From Rothia kristinae NBRC 15354 (GTDB taxonomy: Bacteria; Actinomycetota; Actinomycetes; Actinomycetales; Micrococcaceae): a stretch of 64,000 bases of DNA. Made by a program: the position numbers and the translations under genes. The DNA is taken from positions 124,001 through 188,000 of the forward strand of contig NZ_BCSM01000003.1 of assembly GCF_001570865.1 (NCBI RefSeq), given 5' to 3'. This document shows, one piece after another, positions 26,533 through 34,032 of the stretch (position 1 is the first letter of the stretch; each line of letters starts with the position of its first letter). The notes below the pieces were generated by a model. The model was given only the letters and a program-made list of their open reading frames with translations, made no database searches and had not been told where the DNA came from.

Positions 26533-27785
26533 CGGGCCTCTCTCCTCGCGACGATCCGCGGTGCAGCGCTGGTCGCGGACATGGCCGGTTCCGAGGCGCC
26601 ACCTCGCGCCGACACTGCGACGAAGATCGCGAGGCCGAGCACCACCGCCCACGCATTCGTGTAGAAGACCTCCCCCAGGCGCCACGCGCACACGAGCAGC
26701 GCGACGGCCGCCCCCTGGGCGATCCGCCCCGCGAGGGGGTCTGCCACGGAGATCGAGCTGAACGGCCGGACGCCCACGAGCACGGTCACCGCGACGATGG
26801 AGATCAGCCAGGGCCAGCCGCCCTCCACGAACGCGGACCAGTAGGAGTTGTGGAAGAACCATGCCTTCTCCTCCGTGCCGCCGGAGGAATCCAGGAGGTG
26901 CACCACGGCTTCGCCGAGCCCGCGGCCGAAGAAGCCCGTGGTCTGGACCTTCGCCCACGACGCGTCATCGATCCGGTCCCGCAGGGCATCGCTGCCCACG
27001 CGATCGGAGAACACGCCGACCTGCGAGAAGTCCTCATTGAGCAGGTTGACTCCCCAGTAGATCACCAGCCCCAGCACGAGCTTCCAGAACACGGACAGCC
27101 GGGGCGCCAGCAGGATCCACAGGGCCCCGGCCGCGAAGGCCGCCAGAGAGGTGCGCGAGCCGGTCAGCCACAGCGGCACCGCGGCCGCCAGCAGCCACAG
27201 CAGCCGCGCCGGGAGGGTGCGGAACAGCATCAGGCCGAGCAGCCCGAAGATCGCGTAGGCCAGACCGGACTGGTTCTTGTCCCCGATGAATCCGGTGAGG
27301 TACCCGCCGTAGTCGTTGGAGGCCAGCCCCGCGTAGAAGGCCGGGATGTTCAGCGCCAACCCGGTGAGATAGCCGATCACCGCGGAGCGGATGTGGATCC
27401 GCCCGGAGGCGATGAACCACAGCATCGCCGTCACCACGGTCATGCGGAAGAGCCGGCGCTTCCAGTCCTCGGCATCCGCGGACTGATCCGCCAGCGCGGA
27501 GACCAGCCCCACGTAGACCAGCATCAGTGCGTTCAGGACCACCAGCCAGCGGTACTCGCCCAGGGCCACCGCCGGACGACGGCACAGACCGTAGAGGACG
27601 ACGACGATGGGCATGAACTGGTGGGTGTCCAGGCCGACCCCGGGCACGTGGAAGGGCAGCACCATCACCAGGAACAGGAAGAACTCCACCAGGCGCAGCC
27701 GCCCCGCCTCATCGCGCACCCGGTCACGGGTGCGCTCGTACCAGACGGAGCCGGAGCCGGCGGGCCGGACCGTCGTCGTGCTCAT
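26529..27785 (-). CDS. Wzy-like O-antigen polymerase (second copy)
   Basis: Membrane protein of 418 residues with about ten to eleven helices and a large periplasm-facing loop between the later helices (about residues 255-315), as in O-antigen polymerases. Motifs NDYGGYLTGFIGDKNQSGLAYAIFGLLGL and WLTGSRTSLAAF match the conserved part of the Wzy/O-antigen ligase family. It is the only polymerase in the nonulosonate operon and differs clearly from the one at 1647. It should join the repeat units made by the operon's glycosyltransferases. Overlaps of 4 bases couple it at both ends. Confidence 0.78.
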   Translation of the reverse strand: MSTTTVRPAGSGSVWYERTRDRVRDEAGRLRLVEFFLFLVMVLPFHVPGVGLDTHQFMPIVVVLYGLCRRPAVALGEYRWLVVLNALMLVYVGLVSALADQSADAEDWKRRLFRMTVVTAMLWFIASGRIHIRSAVIGYLTGLALNIPAFYAGLASNDYGGYLTGFIGDKNQSGLAYAIFGLLGLMLFRTLPARLLWLLAAAVPLWLTGSRTSLAAFAAGALWILLAPRLSVFWKLVLGLVIYWGVNLLNEDFSQVGVFSDRVGSDALRDRIDDASWAKVQTTGFFGRGLGEAVVHLLDSSGGTEEKAWFFHNSYWSAFVEGGWPWLISIVAVTVLVGVRPFSSISVADPLAGRIAQGAAVALLVCAWRLGEVFYTNAWAVVLGLAIFVAVSARGGASEPAMSATSAAPRIVARREAR

Positions 27786-28930
27786 CGTGCTCTCCTCCCA
27801 GTCCCAGGGGTCCGGACCTCGTCATAGGCCGCGGCGATGCCCGCGCACATCTGCGCGGCATCCCACCCGCCCGTCGCAGGCCCGGGTCCGGCTTCCGCGG
27901 TCATCAGCTTCCGCGCGATCACCGCCGGGTCCGGAGAGCTCACCAGGCTTCCCGCGGGCAGGATCTCGGCGTTGCCGCCGACCTCCGTGGCCACCACGGG
28001 CAGTCCCACGGCCGCCGCATCCAGCAGCGTATAGGACAGATTCTCCCAGGCCGACAGCTGCGCCAGCACATCGGCCCGGCCCATCGCCTCGATCGGATCC
28101 GCGAAGCCGACGAAGCGCACGGCCTCCGCCACGCCCAGCGTCCGGGCGCGGTCCTCCAGCTGCGAGCGCAGCGGCCCCTCCCCCGCGACCTCCAGAGTGG
28201 CTTCCGGGACCTGCTCGCGCACCCGCGCGAAGGCCTCCAGCAGGACGTCCAGGTTCTTCTCCGGGGCCAGCCGAGACAGGCTGAGCACCCGCAGGACCCC
28301 CGGGGCACCGGGCATCCGGGCGGCGTCGAAGCGCCGTCGCAGGGTCGGGGCGTCCACCCCGTTGCGCACCACGCGCACCCCGCGAGCTCCCCACTTGGCG
28401 GCCATGACCTCGGCCGTGGAGGCGCTGACCGCCAGCTTCACGTCCGTGACCCGCAGCCGCACCCCGTGCACCAGATTCATCACCCGGGCGCGCAGCGTCG
28501 AGGACTGGTAGACGGAGTCCTCCGGGGCGATCCCGTGCTCGGTGGTGGCCAGCACCGGGCCCCGACGTCGCAGCCCCGGCAGCCGGGAGAGTCCCAGAGC
28601 CGCCGCGGCGACGACGTCGGCGAAGGCCAGGTGCGTGTGCACCACTACCGGGCGCAGGGCGCGCACCGTGGCGCGCAGGGTCCGCACCGACGCCGTGAAC
28701 CCGGCGCCGGTGCCGAAGGCCCCGGTGACCACGGCGGAACCCTGCCCGCGCAGGGCCTCGGCCAGCGCCCCCTCCGGGCACAGCACCACGATGCGATATC
28801 CGGGGATGCCCTGTCGCGCGGCGTCGAGCACGTGGCGGGCCACGCCCCCGATCTCGGGGACGGGGACGCACCACAGCGCGATCGGAGCGTTCTGCTCGCT
28901 GCCGGAACGGTGTTCCGGCGGTGGAGTCAC
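27782..28930 (-). CDS. Family 4 glycosyltransferase
   Basis: GT-B transferase of 382 residues. The N-terminal half has VPEIGGVARHVLDAARQGIPGYRIVVLCP and VVVHTHLAFADVVAAAAL. The donor half has LRVLSLSRLAPEKNLDVLLEAFARV and the E-x7-E region LSAWENLSYTLLDAAAVGLPVVATEVGGNAEI. The start is the GTG overlapping the NeuB-like stop (GTGA). It may act on a nonulosonate-containing acceptor because of its position next to neuB, but this is inference. Confidence 0.87.
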   Translation of the reverse strand: MTPPPEHRSGSEQNAPIALWCVPVPEIGGVARHVLDAARQGIPGYRIVVLCPEGALAEALRGQGSAVVTGAFGTGAGFTASVRTLRATVRALRPVVVHTHLAFADVVAAAALGLSRLPGLRRRGPVLATTEHGIAPEDSVYQSSTLRARVMNLVHGVRLRVTDVKLAVSASTAEVMAAKWGARGVRVVRNGVDAPTLRRRFDAARMPGAPGVLRVLSLSRLAPEKNLDVLLEAFARVREQVPEATLEVAGEGPLRSQLEDRARTLGVAEAVRFVGFADPIEAMGRADVLAQLSAWENLSYTLLDAAAVGLPVVATEVGGNAEILPAGSLVSSPDPAVIARKLMTAEAGPGPATGGWDAAQMCAGIAAAYDEVRTPGTGRRAR

Positions 28931-31170
28931 AGCCACTGCTCCAGGCGGTCCAGGGCGACGAAGAAGCCTTCGCCGTTGTTCACATGCCCCATCCAGATCT
29001 CGGGGATGAAGGAGGCATCCGGCACGATCCGGCGCAGCTGGGCGCCCAGCGCGGCCCAGTCGACGTCGCCCTCGCCCACCTGCACGCCCTCGCCGTCCAC
29101 TCCGGTGCCGTCCACCAGGTGCAGGTGGATGGTGCGCGGAGCCAGCAGCTCGACGGCCTCGCTCAGCGGCATCTTCAGGAAGTTCGCCGCGAGCATCGTG
29201 TGGGAGATGTCCAGGCAGAGGTCCACATCGTACTCGTCCGCGAACTCGCGGGTGTCCCGCGGATCCAGGAAGAGGTTGTGGTACTGCTGCCCGCCCATCA
29301 GCCACGGGTACGGCGGCAGGGTCTGCGCGGCGATGCGCACACCGTCGGCGTCCAGTCGCCGCAGGGCCTGCCCGATCCGGGCGTACTTGGCTTTGCGCTG
29401 CTCCGGCGGGATGTGCCCGTTCTTGGTGAACCCGCCCATGGTCACCACCATCACCGGGTCATCCTCCAGGGTGAAGTACTTCTTCATGTCCCGGGTGATG
29501 TCGATGGTCCGCTGCACCTCGCGGATGGAGCGCTCCCAGATCTCCTCGTCCTCGGAGGCCAGGTCCACCAGGAAGTCCCCGGCGAACAGGTCCGGCAGGT
29601 GCGTGGTGAAGGACATCGGCAGCTTCTCGTCGAAGACCTCCTCGATGTCCATCTCCAGGTCCTTGTAGGAGAAGTGGAACTCCAGGAAGTCCGGCTTCGC
29701 CTCCTCGATCAGGGCCCGGTAGTCGTGGAAGCGCACCGGCAGACCCCAGGGCCGGTCGAAGGAGAAGTCCCGGCGCAGCACGGCGTCGTCCTTCAGGTCG
29801 CCCTCGAAGAAGAAGTCCCCCTCGGCGACGTCGCGGTGCAGGGTCCGCCCGATCAGCTGATCCGCATAGTTGGGCTGCAGGCCGCGGCCCGGGGACTTCA
29901 CGGCCACGTCCTCGGCGGTAACGGTCTCCCCGGCCTTCAGGGCCCGGGTGGCCACCAGGGACTTGGCGAGGTTCACCCGGTTCATCAGCTCGCCGGTGGT
30001 CACCTCGCGGGGACCGGCCGATCCGATGGCCTCCTCGACGTCGCGCACCTGACGCACCATCGCCGCGAACTCCTCGGGCAGCAGGGAGACGGTGTGGTCG
30101 TTGCCCTCGAGGGTCTTGTCGATGGTGAAGTGCTTCTCGATGATCTTGGCCCCGCGGGCCACCGCGGCGATCGGCACGTGGTACCCGCGCTCGTGACCGG
30201 AGTAGCCCACGAGGGTCTGCCCGATCTCCTCCAGCCGGGACATGTACGCGAGGTTCACGTCCTTGTACGGGGCCGGGTAGGCGGACTGGCACTGCAGCAG
30301 GGCGAAGCTGGCACCCACCGAGCGCAGCACCTGCACCGACGCCTTGATCTCCTCCTCCCGGGACATGCCCGTGGAGACCAGCATCGGCAGACCGGTGCGG
30401 CCCATCGCCCGCAGCAGGTCGTGGTTGGTCATATCCGCGGAGGCCACCTTCAGACCGGGAATGCCGTAGGAGGTCAGCGCCTCCAGGGAGGGGACATCCC
30501 ACGGGGTGCACAGCACGTCGATGTCCACCTCCTTGCAGTGGTCGAACACGTCGTACATCTGCTCCACGGTCAGGGAGAACTTGGACAGCAGGTCCAGGGT
30601 GTACTGGGCGCCGAGATCCTCCCCGGCGGAGGTGCCGCCGGCCTGGCGGTACAGGGCGTCCATGTCCCGCAGCTGGAACTTCACCGCATCCGCCCCGGCC
30701 TCGGCGGCCAGGTCCACCAGGCGCTTGGCCAGCTCCGGGTCCCCCTGGTGGTTGTTGCCGATCTCCGCGATGAGGAAGGCGGGGTGGTCCTTGCCCACCG
30801 TGTGCCGTCCGATCTGCAGCGTCTCCGCGGAGTCCATGGCAACGGCCAGCAGGTGCCCCCGCTCATCCACCAGCGGCAGATGCTCGATGCCGCCGCCGAA
30901 CAGCCCCGCCAGCTCCGCCGGCTCGGCCCCCTCCGGAGCGGTGCGGGGGTTCCGGTTGGCGACCTCCAGGCAGGAGACGGACAGGTCCGCGCTCGGGTTG
31001 GCCAGCAGCCACCGGCGGAAGTCGCCGTCGGTCAGGGCGCCCTGGAGGATGCCGTGGGCATCCACGCAGAACACGATGCGGGCCCTGTTCGCGGAGATCT
31101 TCTGCAGCCCGGTGAGCACCGGGTCCTCGGAGAAGACGACGTAGGGGGAGATGGTGCGTTCGATGATCAC
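28927..31170 (-). CDS. Nonulosonic acid synthase fused to CBS, SAF and TIM-barrel domains (NeuB-like)
   Basis: Multidomain protein of 747 residues, roughly twice the usual length of NeuB. Residues 1-115 form a CBS pair (AILIDCBS-type segments with LPLVDERGHLLAV). Residues 128-385 are the synthase barrel (FLIAEIGNNHQGD, VKFQLRD, LVSTGMSREEE, YSGHERGYH, EKHFTIDK), which condenses phosphoenolpyruvate with a hexose to a nine-carbon sugar. Residues 403-457 are the SAF domain (LVATRALKAGETVTAEDVAVKSPG). Residues about 470-747 look like a xylose-isomerase/AP-endonuclease-2 TIM barrel (HLHLVDGTGVDGEG, MVVTMGGFTKNG) that might be an extra sugar-processing enzyme. GTG start, coupled to neuA. The exact sugar (sialic, legionaminic, other) is not decidable. 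Confidence 0.85.
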   Translation of the reverse strand: MIIERTISPYVVFSEDPVLTGLQKISANRARIVFCVDAHGILQGALTDGDFRRWLLANPSADLSVSCLEVANRNPRTAPEGAEPAELAGLFGGGIEHLPLVDERGHLLAVAMDSAETLQIGRHTVGKDHPAFLIAEIGNNHQGDPELAKRLVDLAAEAGADAVKFQLRDMDALYRQAGGTSAGEDLGAQYTLDLLSKFSLTVEQMYDVFDHCKEVDIDVLCTPWDVPSLEALTSYGIPGLKVASADMTNHDLLRAMGRTGLPMLVSTGMSREEEIKASVQVLRSVGASFALLQCQSAYPAPYKDVNLAYMSRLEEIGQTLVGYSGHERGYHVPIAAVARGAKIIEKHFTIDKTLEGNDHTVSLLPEEFAAMVRQVRDVEEAIGSAGPREVTTGELMNRVNLAKSLVATRALKAGETVTAEDVAVKSPGRGLQPNYADQLIGRTLHRDVAEGDFFFEGDLKDDAVLRRDFSFDRPWGLPVRFHDYRALIEEAKPDFLEFHFSYKDLEMDIEEVFDEKLPMSFTTHLPDLFAGDFLVDLASEDEEIWERSIREVQRTIDITRDMKKYFTLEDDPVMVVTMGGFTKNGHIPPEQRKAKYARIGQALRRLDADGVRIAAQTLPPYPWLMGGQQYHNLFLDPRDTREFADEYDVDLCLDISHTMLAANFLKMPLSEAVELLAPRTIHLHLVDGTGVDGEGVQVGEGDVDWAALGAQLRRIVPDASFIPEIWMGHVNNGEGFFVALDRLEQWL

Positions 31171-31913
31171 TGGTGGGTTCCTCGGTTCTGCGTCTCGTCC
31201 TGCGGGTAGGTCTCCCGCAGCTGTGCCTCGGCCGTGGCGAAGTCCACGGGGGTGTCGATGTCCACGCCCTCCACCTCGTCCAGGACGAACAGGCGGATGC
31301 GCCCGCCCAGGCGGTTGTGCAGCTCGTCGTAGATGTGCGGTGCGGTGACGTAGAGGGAGCCGTTCTCCCGGTAGCGCAGGGTCTGCTCGGTCAGCTCCTG
31401 ACGGCGGGGCCGGTGCATGACCTCGTACTCCGCGCTCGGTTCCTCCCCGGGTGCGCCCTGGCGCCAGATGAACGGGGACTCGGGGATCACCCCGACCATG
31501 GACTCCGCATCCGAGTCCAGGAACTCCCGGACTGCCCGGGCGATGGTTCCCGGCAGGCGCAGCGGAGAGGTGGCCTGCAGCAGCATCACCGCATCCGGGG
31601 CGAAGCCGTCCGCGCGCGCCCAGGCCAGGGCGTGCTCGATGACGGGTTCGGTGGCCGTGGTGTCCTGCGCGAGCTCGGCCGGACGCAGGAAGGGCACCTC
31701 GGCGCCGGCCTGCCGGGAGATCTCGGCCAGCTCCTCATCGTCCGTGGAGACGATCACGCGCAGATCCGTCTCCGGGGCGAGTTCGTTCCGGGCGGCCAGC
31801 GCCTGGGCGATGGTCCAGGCGACCAGGGGCCGTCCGGCGATGGGTCGGAGGTTCTTGCGGGGGATCCCCTTGGATCCCCCGCGCACCGGGATGACGGCCA
31901 GGACCTGGCTCAT
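31167..31913 (-). CDS. CMP-nonulosonate cytidylyltransferase (NeuA-like)
   Basis: Cytosolic enzyme of 248 residues that activates a nonulosonic acid with CTP. The N-terminal AVIPVRGGSKGIPRKNLRPIAGRPLVAWTI is the CMP-sugar synthetase signature with the mononucleotide-binding loop. LLQATSPLRLPGTI and GVDIDTPVDFATAE near the C-terminus complete it. It is coupled to the NeuB-like gene by a GTGA overlap and to the upstream gene by ATGA, so activation and synthesis are made together. Whether it prefers sialic or legionaminic acid is unknown. Confidence 0.92.
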   Translation of the reverse strand: MSQVLAVIPVRGGSKGIPRKNLRPIAGRPLVAWTIAQALAARNELAPETDLRVIVSTDDEELAEISRQAGAEVPFLRPAELAQDTTATEPVIEHALAWARADGFAPDAVMLLQATSPLRLPGTIARAVREFLDSDAESMVGVIPESPFIWRQGAPGEEPSAEYEVMHRPRRQELTEQTLRYRENGSLYVTAPHIYDELHNRLGGRIRLFVLDEVEGVDIDTPVDFATAEAQLRETYPQDETQNRGTHQ

Positions 31914-33022
31914 GGTGTCGGTTCCTCTTCCTGCTGCTGTGCGATGGTGTGCGGGGCCGACGGGTGCCGGTCCTCGGTGAGGATCTGGGCGATCCTGCGG
32001 GCGGGCTCGACGTCGGGCCGGTCGGGCGCGGGGGTGGGCTGTCCGCCCCAGGGGCGCATGCCGTAGCGTCCCCACAGCTCCCGCAGCCAGGCGGGCGGTC
32101 GGCGGTGGTGCACCCAGGCGGGCAGACCGAGGGCCGCGGCCTCCAGGACCCCGGTGGAGAACACCGAGACCACGGGCGATCGCAGCCGCGTCAGCGGCTG
32201 GCCGGCGTCGTCGAAGGCGATGCCGCGCCGGCACCACCAGCGGTGCACGAGCCGGGAGAGGAGGTCCCGTTCCCCGGGATGCGGGCGGTAGACCGCACCC
32301 TGCTTCCTGCAGAAAGCGTAGCAGGAGCGGATCAGCCCGATCCTGGGCAGCTCGGCCCCGTGCAGCTGGCCCAGGAACACCGGGGCGGCCTCGACGGCTT
32401 CTGCGGGACCGCGCGGGGCGGCGCCGGCGCGCCACAGCAGCTGGGAGCCCACCACCTCCGCCGTGGTGTCCGGACGGCCCGCGGTCCAGTAGGCGGCGTC
32501 CGCGGCGGAGAAGGCCAGCAGGTGCGCGGCCCGCGGCAGCGGGGGTGCCATCGGCACCAGCAGGCCGTGCTGGACCACCCAGAACGGCAGGTCCCGCTGC
32601 TCGCGCCAGGCGTCCGCCGCGGCGCCGACCGGCAGGTAGGAGCCGACCCCGAGCACCCGGCGCACGCTGCGCAGCTCGGGGGCCTGCCCCAGCTGCTGCC
32701 CCGTCAGCTCCCGGGTGCGCCAGGGCCCGCCGGGCAGGTGCTCGGTGACCTCGTGGGGGGCGAGCACGGCGAGGTCGCGTTCCGGCAGGTGGGTCAGGGG
32801 CTCCAGCAGGGCGGCCCGCTGGGTGGGGCCGGTGGTCTCCAGGGCGACGAGCAGCTCGGGCGCCTCGCCGCGTACGTGCAGCGCGAATCGGGGCTGCGGC
32901 TCGGGGATGCGGCGGATCCGCCGGACTCCGCGGGCCGCGGCGGTCTTCAGGGTGCGCGGCAGGTTGCGCCGGGCCTGCCAGCGGTGCCAGGCGCGCAGGT
33001 CCGCGGGGTAGGTCAGTCCCAC
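31910..33022 (-). CDS. Putative GT-B transferase, perhaps for nonulosonic acid
   Basis: Protein of 370 residues that I cannot place in a family with certainty. Three motifs stand out: VVQHGLLVPMAPPLP at 149-163, YRPHPGE at 245-251 and SVFSTGVLEAAALGLPAWV at 286-304. An H-P pair followed 40 residues later by a Ser/Thr-rich S-x2-S-T-x3-E block occurs in sialyltransferases/polysialyltransferases and in capsule transferases of the Kdo and CDP-glycerol type. Its place directly before neuA supports transfer of the CMP-activated sugar. GTG 33022 overlaps the upstream stop by 10 bases. The N-terminal 45 residues are very basic. Confidence 0.5.
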   Translation of the reverse strand: MGLTYPADLRAWHRWQARRNLPRTLKTAAARGVRRIRRIPEPQPRFALHVRGEAPELLVALETTGPTQRAALLEPLTHLPERDLAVLAPHEVTEHLPGGPWRTRELTGQQLGQAPELRSVRRVLGVGSYLPVGAAADAWREQRDLPFWVVQHGLLVPMAPPLPRAAHLLAFSAADAAYWTAGRPDTTAEVVGSQLLWRAGAAPRGPAEAVEAAPVFLGQLHGAELPRIGLIRSCYAFCRKQGAVYRPHPGERDLLSRLVHRWWCRRGIAFDDAGQPLTRLRSPVVSVFSTGVLEAAALGLPAWVHHRRPPAWLRELWGRYGMRPWGGQPTPAPDRPDVEPARRIAQILTEDRHPSAPHTIAQQQEEEPTP

Positions 33023-34032
33023 AGCTTCTGCACCTCCCGGGCCCGGTGGGCGAAGGTGTGCTGCGCGAGGGTCCGAGCGCGCCCCGCGGCGCGGATGCGC
33101 TCGGACCAGGGCCGATCGGCGAGGACCCGGCGGGACAGCTCCAGCAGCTGCTCGGGGCTGCGGTAGATCAGCACCTCCGTGCCGGGGTCGTAGAACTCCT
33201 CGACGTCGGGGCGGTCGATCAGCTGGATGCCGTTCATCCCGGGCACTTCGAAGGTGCGCATGGCCAGCCCCTCCTGCAGCCCGTGCACGTTCAGGGCTGC
33301 GGCGGCGCGGGCCTGCACCGCGTAGGCCTGCGCCAGGGGGATGTCCCGCTCGGAGGGCAGATCCGGGCGGGCCCATTCCCAGGTGCGCAGCTGGTCCACC
33401 GGGTGGTGGGACCAGCCGCGCCCGTAGGCGCGCACCGGCACGCCGTGCCCGGACAGGTGCTCCAGCAGCTGCACCCGGTTGGGGTAGCGGGAGCCGACGA
33501 AGACGATCTCCTCCTGGGTGCGGGTCTGCGGCGGGGCCAGCTCGGGGTCGAAGCCGTTGGGCACGTAGGCCGCGGGCACCCCCGCCTCGGCGAGCATGTC
33601 CGCTTCGGAGCGGGCGTAGCTGATGACCCCCGGCAGCTGCCGCAGGAAGTCGAAGTCGTAGCGGTGGCGGGAGAGGTCGTCGTAGAGCCACAGCAGGTGC
33701 GGGACCCCCTGGGCGCGCACCTCCTCCCAGAACGCCTGCCCCAGGGCGTCGGCCTTGATGACCAGCAGCCGGTCCGGTCGGTGCTCGCGCAGCACCTCCA
33801 CGGCGCGCCGGGTCAGGTCCGCCTCGGCCCGCTCCCGGGAGTCCGCGCCGAAGCGCTCGGGCAGCTCGTAGCGCAGCTTGTTGCGCAGCTTGGCCCCCAC
33901 GGTGTCGAAGGCGTCGTAGCGGTGCACCGCCGTCTCGTAGCCCAGGGCCCGGAAGCCGCGGGCGATGGAGTGGCAGTACCCGTGGAAGGCGGGGCTGATG
34001 ATCAGCAGCCGCTGGCCGCGGGGCTCGCTCAC
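33013..34032 (-). CDS. CgeB-like glycosyltransferase
   Basis: Protein of 339 residues of the CgeB/glycosyltransferase-1 type. It starts with RLLIISPAFHGYCHSIARGFRALGYETAVHRYD, has a middle WLYDDLSRHRYDFDFLRQLPG segment and a C-terminal block EGLAMRTFEVPGMNGIQLIDRPDVEEFYDPGTEVLIYRSPEQL, the region that corresponds to the nucleotide-sugar binding half (Glyco_trans_1_2). In Bacillus, CgeB decorates spores; here it sits inside a capsule-type operon and is expected to transfer a sugar to the repeat unit. GTG start overlapping the previous stop. Confidence 0.75.
   Translation of the reverse strand: MSEPRGQRLLIISPAFHGYCHSIARGFRALGYETAVHRYDAFDTVGAKLRNKLRYELPERFGADSRERAEADLTRRAVEVLREHRPDRLLVIKADALGQAFWEEVRAQGVPHLLWLYDDLSRHRYDFDFLRQLPGVISYARSEADMLAEAGVPAAYVPNGFDPELAPPQTRTQEEIVFVGSRYPNRVQLLEHLSGHGVPVRAYGRGWSHHPVDQLRTWEWARPDLPSERDIPLAQAYAVQARAAAALNVHGLQEGLAMRTFEVPGMNGIQLIDRPDVEEFYDPGTEVLIYRSPEQLLELSRRVLADRPWSERIRAAGRARTLAQHTFAHRAREVQKLWD

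Noticed and set aside
28921-31209. Open frame of about 760 codons antisense to the NeuB-like gene
   Set aside because: Composition typical of an antisense frame, while the minus strand has clear synthase motifs.
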